Shown here: positions 33,592 to 42,061 of the stretch, piece after piece | How the letters are laid out: each line of letters starts with the position of its first letter | Numbering within the stretch: the first letter of the stretch is position 1 | DNA from: Candidatus Manganitrophus noduliformans | Lineage (GTDB): Bacteria; Nitrospirota; Nitrospiria; SBBL01; Manganitrophaceae | Assembly: GCF_012184425.1 (NCBI RefSeq) | Contig: NZ_VTOW01000009.1 | Span: 17,725-81,724 of the forward strand | Direction: 5' to 3' | Length of the DNA: 64,000 bases | Notes under the pieces: generated by a model | What the model was told of the DNA's origin: nothing | Databases searched by the model: none | The model's input: only the letters and a program-made list of their open reading frames with translations | Position numbers and translations under genes: made by a program

Positions 33592-33822
33592 TTACGATCG
33601 GGTTTTCGGGGGCTCCATTTTCTTTCTCTGAGCCCAAGCATAAATATTGAAGGCAATCAGTGCAAATACGAAAATGATAAAGAGAGTGTCGGCTGCCGTC
33701 TGAATTTTCGCCGAGGCCTCTACCCACGTCAGGACCGCTTTTAGGAGTGCGATCAGCGGCAGCGCGAATGGAATCCAAAAGATGATTTTGCTGATGGATT
33801 TGAGATCGATTGGTCGTTTCAT
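33592..33822 (-). CDS. Small membrane protein, 76 residues
   Basis: ATG at 33822 chosen because GAGGGAAGTG lies just upstream; a longer in-frame start is at 33846. Two membrane helices (IIFWIPFALPLIALLKAVL and TLFIIFVFALIAFNIYAWA) and a basic C-terminus. It is divergent from the ftsH-like gene with 180 bp between starts. Function unknown. Confidence 0.55.
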   Translation of the reverse strand: MKRPIDLKSISKIIFWIPFALPLIALLKAVLTWVEASAKIQTAADTLFIIFVFALIAFNIYAWAQRKKMEPPKTRS

Positions 33823-34004
33823 CACTTCCCTCTGAAAGATGACCAATTTAAAGATAATTCCAATTCGATCATAGTAAACCCCTCCGAACTCTCCATATCG
33901 AATCCTTCTGCTGTCCGGAGCCGCCCCAATCCCACTTGAATCTTAAAAGCCGCGCAGTTATTTAAAGTACAGGTAGGAATCGATCCTAAATTCAGGAGTC
34001 CGCA

Positions 34005-35927
34005 ATGCAGCTTCCGGCCCGCCATAAAACAGAGATGTTTTTAGTTTATCTAATGGTTGGTTTATTTTTCTTAAGCTTTCTTCAAGCGCTCGTCATGGTG
34101 CCCGGAGCGGTCGAGATCCCCTACAGCCGCTTAATTCAACTGGTGAAGGAGGGGAAGGTCGAGAGTACGGTGATCGGCGCCGACGAAATCCACGTCACCT
34201 TAAAGTCGAGGATTGAAATTGATGAGGATCTGAAAAAACTCGCCGAACAGCAACAGCCGCTCTTCCCCCTCTATCGGATGGAGGGGTTAGAGCCGGTCAC
34301 CTTCAAAGTGTCTCACCTCCCGGGAGTAGAAAAGACGGCATTGGTTCAACAGATGCTCGATGCCGGGGTCACGATCAGCGGGGATGTCGAAAATACGTTC
34401 TGGAATAATCTTCTCTTCGGCTGGATCCTCCCGATTGCGGCGATGATGCTCTTCTGGCAGCTTCTGATGCGCCGCGTTTCGCAGAACAGCAGTTTCACCT
34501 CGCCGCTCACCTTGGGAAAGAACCGCGCGAAGATCTACAGCGAAAAGGACATTCAGGTCACCTTCGATGATGTCGCCGGGGTTGAAGAGGCGAAGGCGGA
34601 ACTGCGAGAAATCGTCGATTTCTTAAAGCAGCCGGCACGCTATCAAGCCTTGGGCGGGAGAATTCCGAAGGGGGTTTTGCTGGTCGGCCCTCCGGGAACG
34701 GGGAAAACACTGCTGGCGCGAGCGATCGCCGGCGAAGCGAAGGTCCCTTTCTTCTCGATCAGCGGATCGGAATTCATTGAGATGTTCGTCGGGGTGGGCG
34801 CCGCTCGGGTCCGCGATCTATTTGAGCAGGCAAAGCAGAAAGCCCCCTGCATCATCTTCATCGATGAGCTCGATGCGGTCGGAAAGTCGCGCCTCTCGTC
34901 GGCCGCTCCCTTTGGACGGCACGACGAGCAGGAGCAGACCCTCAACCAGCTGCTGGTCGAAATGGACGGCTTCGATCCCTCGAAAGGGGTGATCCTCCTC
35001 GCCGCCACCAACCGCCCGGAGGTGCTCGATCCGGCGCTGCTTCGGGCCGGCCGGTTCGACCGGCGGGTGGTCGTTGATCTTCCGGACGTGGCGGGGCGCC
35101 TTCAGATTCTGCAGGTGCATGCGCGGCGGGTTCGTCTCGCGCCGGATGTTGATCTTCGGACGCTCTCCGCGCGGACACCCGGTTTCTCCGGGGCCGACCT
35201 CGTCAACCTAATGAATGAGGCGGCCCTTCTTGCGGTCCGGGAAGGGAAGGAGGGGGTTGATCAGACGTCCCTCGATCGGGCTGCGGACCGCCTGATGGCC
35301 GGGCTGGAACGCAAAAGCCGGGTTTTAAGTCCACGAGATCGGGATATCGTTGCAATCCACGAGATCGGACATGCGCTGGTGGCGATGCTGTCAAAGCATG
35401 CCGATCCGGTTCACAAAGTCTCCATCATTCCGCGCAGCATCGGAGCATTGGGGTTCACGATGCAGCTTCCGACCGAGGATCGCTATCTGATGACCCGTTC
35501 CGAGTTGGAGGATAAAATCGCCGTCCTTCTCGGAGGCCGGGTCGCCGAAGAGATTATTTTTAGAGAGGCGTCCACCGGCGCCCAGGACGATCTGCAAAAA
35601 GCCACTCGGCTCGCCCGCCACATGGTCTGTGTCTACGGAATGAGTCACCAGCTCGGCCCGCAAGCGTTTGCCGACCCGCAAGGAAGTGTCTACCTAAAAG
35701 AGGGAGCCCCTTCGATCAACCATCGTATGGAGTACAGTGAGCGGACCGCGCAATTAATTGATGACGAAGTTTTGAAGATTTTAGGGAAGGTGCATCAGCA
35801 GGTCACGGAGACGTTGACGAAGAATAAAGAGGCCCTTGAGCAGCTCGCTCATCGTCTAAAAGAACGTGAGACGCTCGACGGCGCTGAGCTGATGCAGCTG
35901 CTGACCGAGAAGACACAGAAGGGATAG
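34005..35927 (+). CDS. ftsH: FtsH-type membrane AAA+ metalloprotease
   Basis: 640 residues. Two N-terminal membrane helices (about 12-30 and 142-160), AAA domain with Walker A GPPGTGKT (about 228), Walker [12 protein letters not shown] (about 287), second-region homology [10 protein letters not shown], then the M41 protease with zinc site HEIGH (about 450; the usual form is HEAGH) and the third ligand Asp in [10 protein letters not shown]. It extracts and degrades membrane and misfolded proteins. Its periplasmic part is longer and different from housekeeping FtsH, so it may be an accessory stress copy. Confidence 0.93.
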   Translation: MQLPARHKTEMFLVYLMVGLFFLSFLQALVMVPGAVEIPYSRLIQLVKEGKVESTVIGADEIHVTLKSRIEIDEDLKKLAEQQQPLFPLYRMEGLEPVTFKVSHLPGVEKTALVQQMLDAGVTISGDVENTFWNNLLFGWILPIAAMMLFWQLLMRRVSQNSSFTSPLTLGKNRAKIYSEKDIQVTFDDVAGVEEAKAELREIVDFLKQPARYQALGGRIPKGVLLVGPPGTGKTLLARAIAGEAKVPFFSISGSEFIEMFVGVGAARVRDLFEQAKQKAPCIIFIDELDAVGKSRLSSAAPFGRHDEQEQTLNQLLVEMDGFDPSKGVILLAATNRPEVLDPALLRAGRFDRRVVVDLPDVAGRLQILQVHARRVRLAPDVDLRTLSARTPGFSGADLVNLMNEAALLAVREGKEGVDQTSLDRAADRLMAGLERKSRVLSPRDRDIVAIHEIGHALVAMLSKHADPVHKVSIIPRSIGALGFTMQLPTEDRYLMTRSELEDKIAVLLGGRVAEEIIFREASTGAQDDLQKATRLARHMVCVYGMSHQLGPQAFADPQGSVYLKEGAPSINHRMEYSERTAQLIDDEVLKILGKVHQQVTETLTKNKEALEQLAHRLKERETLDGAELMQLLTEKTQKG

Positions 35928-36301
35928 AAGCACGTTTTGAATCCGAAGCCGAAAATGAAGATGGTTTTTACGGCGCAACAATATCTTCTTCTCCTTCTTG
36001 ATATTTCTTCCTTGAAATCGAACGCCTCCGATTGAAGCAACGACAAAGCTCCGGCCCGAACCAAACAATAGATCAGAGAATGGTGTCTAAATTTTATCTC
36101 TAATTCAGAGGAACGCTCAGGGTTTGTTCGCCTGGATCAGATTGATCCCCCTTGACGAAACGAAATGCAATGGTTATCTCCGCTCTAGAACGGCTGGCGC
36201 ACCGTTTCTCTCCTGCCCGGCGCTTTTACCTGGTAGGCCATGCAATGCGCCAGGGTATACCATCAATCAATATGAGTAATATGATTAAGGAGGTGGTGTC
36301 T
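35928..36301. other. Intergenic region
   Basis: No gene with a proper start signal. An ORF continuous with the next gene begins at 36152, but the ribosome site at 36287 points to 36302 as the start. Confidence 0.5.
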
Positions 36302-36871
36302 ATGAAATGGCTGAAAGCGATTTCAATTTCTCTCTTTTTATTGCTGTTGATCCTGATGCCGGTCTCTTCGGCGAAAGGGGCGGATAGCTTAAAGAGCGGC
36401 TTCCGGCTGCCGTCTAGCGCGCCGACGCCACATCATCGAGTCATCGCGGCGGAGGTTCAGAGAATGAACCGGGGAGTCGTCTTCGTGAAGACGCAGGAGG
36501 GAACCCTCCGAAACTTCTCGATCGAGGAGGCAAAGAAAGAGGGCATCTCTTCGCTGCAAAAGGGAGATCGCTTGCTCTTAGAAATCGATGAAGGAAACCT
36601 CATCATCGATATGCAAAAGCAAGAGGCCGCTGCGAAAGCGGCCCGATCCCCCGAGAGTGGAACGATTGGGCATCCTCAGACGATTAAAGGAGCACTCGAC
36701 TCCTTTGATCCGCTCGACAGAAAGGTATCTATCCGTCTTGGCAGCGGTGAAACCCAATCATTTGAGGTAAAGGTCCCTGTGTTGACGAAATTAAACGGAG
36801 TTACGCAGGGAGCTCACATCACGCTGATCGTCGATGAGCAAGGCCGCGTCAAAGACGCACATAAAAGTTAA
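36302..36871 (+). CDS. Secreted protein of unknown function
   Basis: 189 residues from ATG 36302 (AAGGAGGTGGTGTCT upstream). Signal peptide MKWLKAISISLFLLLLILMPVSSAKG with a likely cleavage after SSAKG/A. The mature part has two similar beta-rich segments: VQRMNRGVVFVKTQEGTLRNFSIEEA and FDPLDRKVSIRLGSGETQSFEV, as in small OB-like repeats. A strong terminator follows at once. Probably periplasmic. It ends the stress block. Confidence 0.7.
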   Translation: MKWLKAISISLFLLLLILMPVSSAKGADSLKSGFRLPSSAPTPHHRVIAAEVQRMNRGVVFVKTQEGTLRNFSIEEAKKEGISSLQKGDRLLLEIDEGNLIIDMQKQEAAAKAARSPESGTIGHPQTIKGALDSFDPLDRKVSIRLGSGETQSFEVKVPVLTKLNGVTQGAHITLIVDEQGRVKDAHKS

Positions 36872-36877
36872 ACCCGT

Positions 36878-36906
36878 CCCCCGGGCTCTCCGCCCGGGGG
36901 TTTCCT
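36878..36906 (+). terminator. Rho-independent terminator
   Basis: CCCCCGGGC (36878-36886) pairs perfectly with GCCCGGGGG (36892-36900), followed by TTTCCT. Confidence 0.75.
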
Positions 36907-37066
36907 CCTTGTTGTATTGAATCATTCTCCGCCTCTGCTCTTAATTCTCTTGTCTGGAAACCGATCGGCTGCTTCCCCCGCCTTCATGCGTTGGATCTTC
37001 GATCCCTTCTTCAGGGGGTTTTTAATTTTGAGGGATCGGTTTAGTGAAGGGGGAAGCGGAAACAGC

Positions 37067-38227
37067 TTAGCAAGCATCGTACGGCAAGGTCACCGTAAAG
37101 ATGGAGCCAGTGCCCTGCTGCCTTTTCACTTCGATGCGTCCTTTTAAAAGATCCACCAACTTTTTCACGATCGACAATCCTAACCCCGTTCCGACCGGCG
37201 CAACGACCCCTCCCGACTGGTAGAACGGCTTAAAGAGATGGGGAAGATCCTCCTCAGGGATTCCGATTCCAGTGTCCTGGATCTGGACTGAAATCTCTTT
37301 TGCCTGACTGTGATGGAGGATTTGAACTGAGATCGCCCCTTTCTCGGTAAACTTAATGGCATTGACAATCAGATTGGTAAAGATCTGACGCAGTTTTCCC
37401 GGATCGGACCGAATGCTGGGCGCGGTGAGATCATCGTGAAATTCTACAGTGAGCCCCTTTTCGATCCAGATAAAGCGTAAGTCCTCCAAGATCTGTCTTA
37501 ATATTTCTGGAAGGAAGACCTCACTGATATTCGCTTGAAGCTGCATTCGGCCTGTTTCGATCTTCTCAACGTCCAGAATGCGATTGACCAAATCGTTTAG
37601 ATCGTGGGCGCAGCGTAAAATGTGCTTATACATCTCGGCCCGTTTTTCTTGCGGCATCGTCCCGTCTGCTAAAAGATGGGCATATCCGATGATCGCATTG
37701 AGTCCGTTTCGGATTTCATGAGATGCAATTGATAGAAAGTGGGATTTGGTTCGGTTCGCCTCCTCTGCCTCTTCCGTCTTCTGTTTGAGCTTTTCTTCTA
37801 CTTCTTTCAAATAAGTAATCTCGACCGAGAGGCCCCGGTAGACAATTTGATCTTCCATCCGTGAGGCATGTACGCCGGTATGAAACCAGACTACACGACC
37901 ATCAGCGGTAATAAACCGATGATCACAGGCCTGGTCCTCTCCTGTCAGCGCCTTCTTGAAAACAGCGAGAACACGGCCACGGTCATCCGGATAGACATGG
38001 TTTATCCAGAAACCCGGCTCCTGACACCACTGCTCAATAGAGTAGCCGAGCATCTGCTCCGCCCGCCTGCTGACCATGCAGAACCGAAAGCTCTCATCCG
38101 CTTCCCAGACAATGCCATGATCGATCCCTTCGGCCAGATCCCGGTAGCGCTGCTGTGCAATGTCGACTTCAGCACGCGCAGCTTGTTCCCGTGTTGAGTA
38201 TGAAGTTTTTCGTTTGTCCATTCCCAT
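37067..38227 (-). CDS. PAS-domain histidine kinase
   Basis: 386 residues: coiled start, PAS/PAC domain (about 28-140, DHGIVWEADESFRFCMVSRR to VYRGLSVEITYLKE), coiled linker and histidine kinase core. The H-box SHEIRNGLNAIIGY has His170, the N-box is NLIVNAIKFT (about 283), the G boxes DTGIGIPEEDLPHLF and GTGLGLSIVKKLVD. No membrane helix, so it is cytoplasmic and should sense a ligand or redox state through PAS. No response regulator adjoins. AAAGGATAA precedes the start. Confidence 0.9.
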   Translation of the reverse strand: MGMDKRKTSYSTREQAARAEVDIAQQRYRDLAEGIDHGIVWEADESFRFCMVSRRAEQMLGYSIEQWCQEPGFWINHVYPDDRGRVLAVFKKALTGEDQACDHRFITADGRVVWFHTGVHASRMEDQIVYRGLSVEITYLKEVEEKLKQKTEEAEEANRTKSHFLSIASHEIRNGLNAIIGYAHLLADGTMPQEKRAEMYKHILRCAHDLNDLVNRILDVEKIETGRMQLQANISEVFLPEILRQILEDLRFIWIEKGLTVEFHDDLTAPSIRSDPGKLRQIFTNLIVNAIKFTEKGAISVQILHHSQAKEISVQIQDTGIGIPEEDLPHLFKPFYQSGGVVAPVGTGLGLSIVKKLVDLLKGRIEVKRQQGTGSIFTVTLPYDAC

Positions 38228-38833
38228 TTATCCTTTGCTAGAGGACACGGTATTAATTCCTGGAGAAGCAGGTCCACAAAGTCATGGCTCCTCTGTATAA
38301 TGTTACTCTATGCATAGGGTTATCTGAAAGAGGGTTGAGCGGATAACCCGAACATCATTATGATGGTAACGACTATAGAAAATATAATTTAGAATGCCTT
38401 GCTTTCAAGACCGATCGGCTTATGAGAGATGGGCAGCGGTTCGACTCGTGTAGCGTAACTGATGGGAATGAGGGAACAGATTTTTTTCGCTTAATACTTT
38501 TGGTAATCCTCAAATTTCAACAGTTTGTGTTTGAGTATAGGTAGGTGAAATTAATTCCGACGGCGTCTGAAAGATCGAGTCCTCTGTTTTACATTTTATC
38601 GACAGGCTGCCCGCGAGTAAATCTTCTTGTAATCTTTAGCGGTAGAGAAAAAGACGCCGGAATCACAGAGGCCCTGGATTCACGCCGCCTGGGCCTTTTA
38701 ATTCTTTCCCGATGCAGAGATTCAGAGGAAAATGACGTTGCGCTGGGAGGCATCCCGGTGGGCGTTATCAGTATGGGAAAAAACCTTATTGATCCCACTA
38801 TTTTTATTTTCTTCCCATTATCCTTGCGAAATA
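38228..38833. other. Intergenic region with duplicated terminator element (copy A)
   Basis: No credible gene; the ORF at 38545-38880 has no ribosome site. It holds copy A of an element shared with 55038-55116. Confidence 0.5.
38628..38708 (+). repeat. Terminator-bearing element of about 80 bp, copy A
   Basis: Shares with 55038-55116 the blocks AATCT, GGTAGA, GCCGGAA, CAGAGGCCCTGG and GGGCCTT in order. It ends in the hairpin GGCCCTGG/CCTGGGCC followed by TTTTAATTCTTT, an intrinsic terminator. Possibly the 3' end of a small RNA or of a lost gene. Confidence 0.55.
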
Positions 38834-38849
38834 ATAACCTAATGGTTAT
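38834..38849 (+). promoter_or_regulatory. Putative operator of the HigBA-like module
   Basis: ATAACC-TAAT-GGTTAT inverted repeat directly at the start of the toxin reading frame. Confidence 0.4.
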
Positions 38850-39167
38850 AATATCATTATCAAAGTCTACAGGACGGTAAGCGGCAGGAGCCCTGTTGAG
38901 GATTATCTCTTACGCTTATCTAAGCCGGATCGGGCAGATGTTCTTGGGACTTTTAAGGCGATCGAGAAAAACGGCTTCTCCGCGCCTGTTTCCATGCGCC
39001 AGATTAGAGGAAAACTTTGGGAGCTTCGGATTTCACAGAGCCGCATTTTTTACGTCATCGTCGAGTCCGACACCATGGTTCTCCTTCACGCCTATAAAAA
39101 GCAGGGACAAAAGGCGCCGGACCGGGAAATAGAAACGGCTCTTCAGCGTATGGCTGAATTTATTTAG
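38838..39167 (+). pseudogene. higB: RelE/HigB-type toxin without an in-frame start codon
   Basis: The frame reads IIKVYRTVSGRSPVEDYLLRL, then MRQIRGKLWELRISQSRIFYVIVE and LLHAYKKQGQKAPDREIETALQRM. This is a nearly complete HigB/RelE-like RNase toxin (phage-derived Gp49-like). TAA lies directly upstream, and no ATG, GTG or TTG occurs in frame before the middle of the protein. ATG 38842 is in another frame and stops after 12 codons. A one- or two-base indel near the start, or a rare start codon, would explain it. The antitoxin gene follows after 13 bp. Confidence 0.7.
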
Positions 39168-39180
39168 ATTAGGAGAGGAG

Positions 39181-39519
39181 ATGAAGAAAATAAAAAAACG
39201 AAATGTAAAGGACCTTCCATCCATCGGTCCATTCATCCGTGAACAGGAAAAAGATCCTGAGATGAAAGTTCTGATGGATCGGGCTGGCCTTCGGATTGAA
39301 ATTGCCCGTGTTATTAAAACCGCTCGGGAGAAAGCAGGATTGACCCAGGCAGAACTCGCGAAGAAGCTCGGTAAAACGCAGGCACAGATCGGCCGTCTTG
39401 AGAGTTTGAGGGATAAACGTCTACCCAGCTTGGAACTTTTAGCCGAGATTGCCGCTGTTACCAAAAGACGACTCATAGTCGACCACCCCGGAATTCACTT
39501 TGAGTTGGTCGCCACATAG
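39181..39519 (+). CDS. higA: Xre-family antitoxin (HigA-like)
   Basis: 112 residues. ATG preceded by AGGAGAGG. The helix-turn-helix AREKAGLTQAELAKKLGKTQAQIGRLE (about 56-82) is typical Xre, followed by LELLAEIAAVTKRRLIVD. Toxin-first order is characteristic of HigBA. The antitoxin is intact although the toxin start is lost. Confidence 0.88.
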   Translation: MKKIKKRNVKDLPSIGPFIREQEKDPEMKVLMDRAGLRIEIARVIKTAREKAGLTQAELAKKLGKTQAQIGRLESLRDKRLPSLELLAEIAAVTKRRLIVDHPGIHFELVAT

Positions 39520-39817
39520 GTATGGAGTCAATGGGTAATGGATTTGCCTTTGTAATCGGGCCGATCTGGTTTGGGAGGAGGCGCGTATTGGACATGCTGC
39601 AGAGCGCCCTTGGCTCTGCTGGATGTCGTGCGGGGGGAGCCCCTGGGGGCGGATGGGGCTCTTCGCGGTCGCTGAAGGCAAACGCCGGAGGCGACGGCGG
39701 TTTTGGGGGGCGGGGGATTTTTTAAATGTAATCTTAAAATGACCTGAGGTCGTTTGGGACTTGCCTTTTTTTCCGTGTTCATCTATCTTACCCGCAATAT
39801 CCTAAGCAGGAGTAGCA
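39520..39817. other. Intergenic region
   Basis: GC-rich repeats of GGGG and GGCG with overlapping ORFs on both strands that lack start signals. No feature recognised. Confidence 0.4.
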
Positions 39818-41203
39818 ATGGGCCAGATCGGACGAAACGATCCCTGCCCTTGCGGGAGCGGAAAGAAATACAAGAGATGCTGCCTTGAAAGAACAGGAGC
39901 GCTCCCAGCGGCGGAGATCCATGGGGCCGGCGCTTTCACGCCCGAAGCGCGGGCCTCGGCCATCCAAAAGCTCCTGAAGTTCGCCTCCGGTCCGGAATTT
40001 GACACGGACCGCGACATCGCCGCGAGCCTCTTCTGGGGCGGTCACCTCGAAGATCGAACCGATGAAGAGATCCGGATGGTTGAGGAACTGCCGCAAACCG
40101 AAATTAATTTCAATACCTGGTTTCTTTATGACATGGATCTGGAAGATGAGCGGACCGTCGCCGACTTCTTCTTGGCCCAAAAAGGAAACCGCCTCACCCC
40201 CGGCGAGGCGGCCTATCTCAAAGCGGCGGCGAAAACCCACTTTCGTCTTTATGAAGTCGAGCAGGTCGAGATCGACCGGGGATTTCGGCTGAAGGACCTC
40301 TGGTCGGGGGAATCCTTTCAAGTTTCGGAGCGCGCCGCCACGCACTCTTTCGTTCAGTGGGACCTGATGGCGACCCGCCTGATGAACCTCGGCGCGGACG
40401 GCTGGGTGAGCGACGGCGGCATTTATAATTATCCTTCCCGCGCCAAAGAGCCGCTTTTGAAAGCGCTTCGAGCCGAGCACAAGCGGTTTCGAAAAAACCT
40501 CCCCGGCCGGGCCGACACCGTCTTCTTCAAGCGGATCGGCATTCTATTCAATCATTGGTGGCTCGATTGGGTCGTCTTTCCCCCCTTTCCGAAAATGGTC
40601 ACGCCGGAGGGGGACGAGACGGTCTTCACCAAAGCGCTCTTCGACATCGAAGACGCCCCCCGATTGATCGCGTCTTTGGAACGGCATCCCGATTTGGAGA
40701 AGATCGAACCGGGAACCTACGCGTGGGGAGAGGAGACTCCTGAATTCCATCGCAGCCTGGGGACCTTTGCCGTCAAAGAAACCCGGTTGATTCTGGAGAC
40801 GGTTTCGAAAGAGAGGGGCGAGCGAGGACGAAGGTTGCTGGAAGAGACCGCCGGAACGGCGGCCCGCTATCGTCTCACGGAATATCAAGACCCGGCGCAG
40901 GCGATCAAAGCGCGGGAAGGCTGGGAAGTCGGGATTCAAGGTCCTATCCCCGAAGAGATTCAAGCGCCTCTGATCAAAAAGTTCCTGGACGACCATTACC
41001 GGAAGTGGCTCGACGAAGCGCTCCCCGCCCTCTCGCATAAGACCCCGCGCCATGCCGTGACGCTGAAGACCTTTCGACCCAAAGTGATTGAACTTCTCAA
41101 ACAAATGGAAAACATGGAGGCCCATGCTGCCGAGCGTGGAAAGACGCCGTATGATTTTGGGTGGCTTTGGAGGGAGTTGGGGTTGGAGAGGGAAAGAGTT
41201 TAA
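39818..41203 (+). CDS. SEC-C-motif protein of unknown function
   Basis: 461 residues. The N-terminal SEC-C zinc motif NDPCPCGSGKKYKRCC (residues 7-22) is complete. The remainder is an acidic, mainly helical domain with many Trp and Phe residues and no motif I can identify. SEC-C motifs bind zinc and occur in SecA and in proteins that attach to ribosomes or other complexes. GCAGGAG lies before the ATG. GC content is high compared with the CRISPR effector genes that follow. Confidence 0.7.
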   Translation: MGQIGRNDPCPCGSGKKYKRCCLERTGALPAAEIHGAGAFTPEARASAIQKLLKFASGPEFDTDRDIAASLFWGGHLEDRTDEEIRMVEELPQTEINFNTWFLYDMDLEDERTVADFFLAQKGNRLTPGEAAYLKAAAKTHFRLYEVEQVEIDRGFRLKDLWSGESFQVSERAATHSFVQWDLMATRLMNLGADGWVSDGGIYNYPSRAKEPLLKALRAEHKRFRKNLPGRADTVFFKRIGILFNHWWLDWVVFPPFPKMVTPEGDETVFTKALFDIEDAPRLIASLERHPDLEKIEPGTYAWGEETPEFHRSLGTFAVKETRLILETVSKERGERGRRLLEETAGTAARYRLTEYQDPAQAIKAREGWEVGIQGPIPEEIQAPLIKKFLDDHYRKWLDEALPALSHKTPRHAVTLKTFRPKVIELLKQMENMEAHAAERGKTPYDFGWLWRELGLERERV

Positions 41204-41272
41204 ACCGTTGAAGCCGTTTAAATCTTTTAAGCCGTTCGACGGGCGCGTGAAGTTTTTGGAAGGTAGGACTGA

Positions 41273-41341
41273 ATGGAGCGATTCATCAAAATCGGCCCGC
41301 GGTATGTGAAACAAGATGAGGACGGGTTGAGGCCCCGATAG
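41273..41341 (+). other. 22-codon ORF before cas6
   Basis: ATG 41273 after GGAAGGTAGGA encodes MERFIKIGPRYVKQ... and stops 6 bp before cas6. Could be a leader peptide or the remnant of a lost gene. Too short to judge. Confidence 0.2.
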
Positions 41342-41347
41342 ATTGAA

Positions 41348-42061
41348 ATGGCTCGATTAGTAAATCTCAAAGAAACCATAAAAATACGGCACGGCATATT
41401 AACGTTTCGTCTCGAAGGAAACAAGCCGGTAACAGGGCAGGGCTTACGTGCTGCAATAGCCCGCCTCTGTCCCCATTATCCGCAGTTGGCTCAGCGCACT
41501 CTATCGGGAGAATTGATTTATCGCCACCCTCATATCCAATTTAAGACGATGGATGGAATGGGAGTGATCACTGCCCTTGGGGAGGAAGCCGGAATTTTGG
41601 TCGAGGTATTTGCCACCCTTCCTGAAATTGTCCTTGGTGGGCGTAGAATTCGGATTGTGGAGAAAAAAATAGAAGTTCAGGATGTGTTATTTGGCCCCAC
41701 AGATAAAGAATATGAATATGTATTCACCTCTCCTTGGTTTGCGTTGAACCAAGAAAACGAAAAAATCTACTCCACGGCAAATGAAGTGGAAAAACATAAA
41801 TTGCTGAACAAGGTATTGGCCGGGAACTTTCTGTCAATGGCGAAAGGCTTGGGGTTCTTCCTTGTTCCACATGTTAGAGCAACCGTTCAAGGTCGCTGGT
41901 CCGAGTCTCCCTCTCTCTTCAAAGGTGTTCTGATGCGGGGTATTCGATGTCGATTTCAAACTCATTTTCAAATTCCCTTTTTATGGGGAATCGGAAAGTC
42001 TTCATCTTCAGGGTGGGGAACCACTATTCCGGCATCGCAGGGAGAAAACAATGTCGCTTGA
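41348..42061 (+). CDS. cas6: Cas6 CRISPR-RNA endoribonuclease (type I-B)
   Basis: 237 residues. Two ferredoxin-like halves. The N-half has GELIYRHPHIQFKTMDGMGVI-type sequence (in part), matching the yPliQyK pattern. The C-half has FLSMAKGLGFFLV and IPFLWGIGKSSSSGWGT, the glycine-rich loop of Cas6. It cuts the repeat RNA to make crRNAs. First gene of the effector operon and overlapping cas8b by 11 bp. No good ribosome site is visible before this ATG, so the start could differ. Lower GC than the genes before it. Confidence 0.82.
   Translation: MARLVNLKETIKIRHGILTFRLEGNKPVTGQGLRAAIARLCPHYPQLAQRTLSGELIYRHPHIQFKTMDGMGVITALGEEAGILVEVFATLPEIVLGGRRIRIVEKKIEVQDVLFGPTDKEYEYVFTSPWFALNQENEKIYSTANEVEKHKLLNKVLAGNFLSMAKGLGFFLVPHVRATVQGRWSESPSLFKGVLMRGIRCRFQTHFQIPFLWGIGKSSSSGWGTTIPASQGENNVA

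Noticed and set aside
38435..38455. GGTTCGACTC, similar to a tRNA T-loop
   Set aside because: No acceptor stem, D-arm or anticodon arm could be folded around it. No tRNA was found in the window.
38545..38880. 111-codon plus-strand ORF
   Set aside because: No start signal. It spans the repeated terminator element and ends in the promoter region of the toxin.
39520..39817. ORFs on both strands in the GC-rich gap
   Set aside because: They consist of low-complexity G-rich codons with no start signal and overlap each other.
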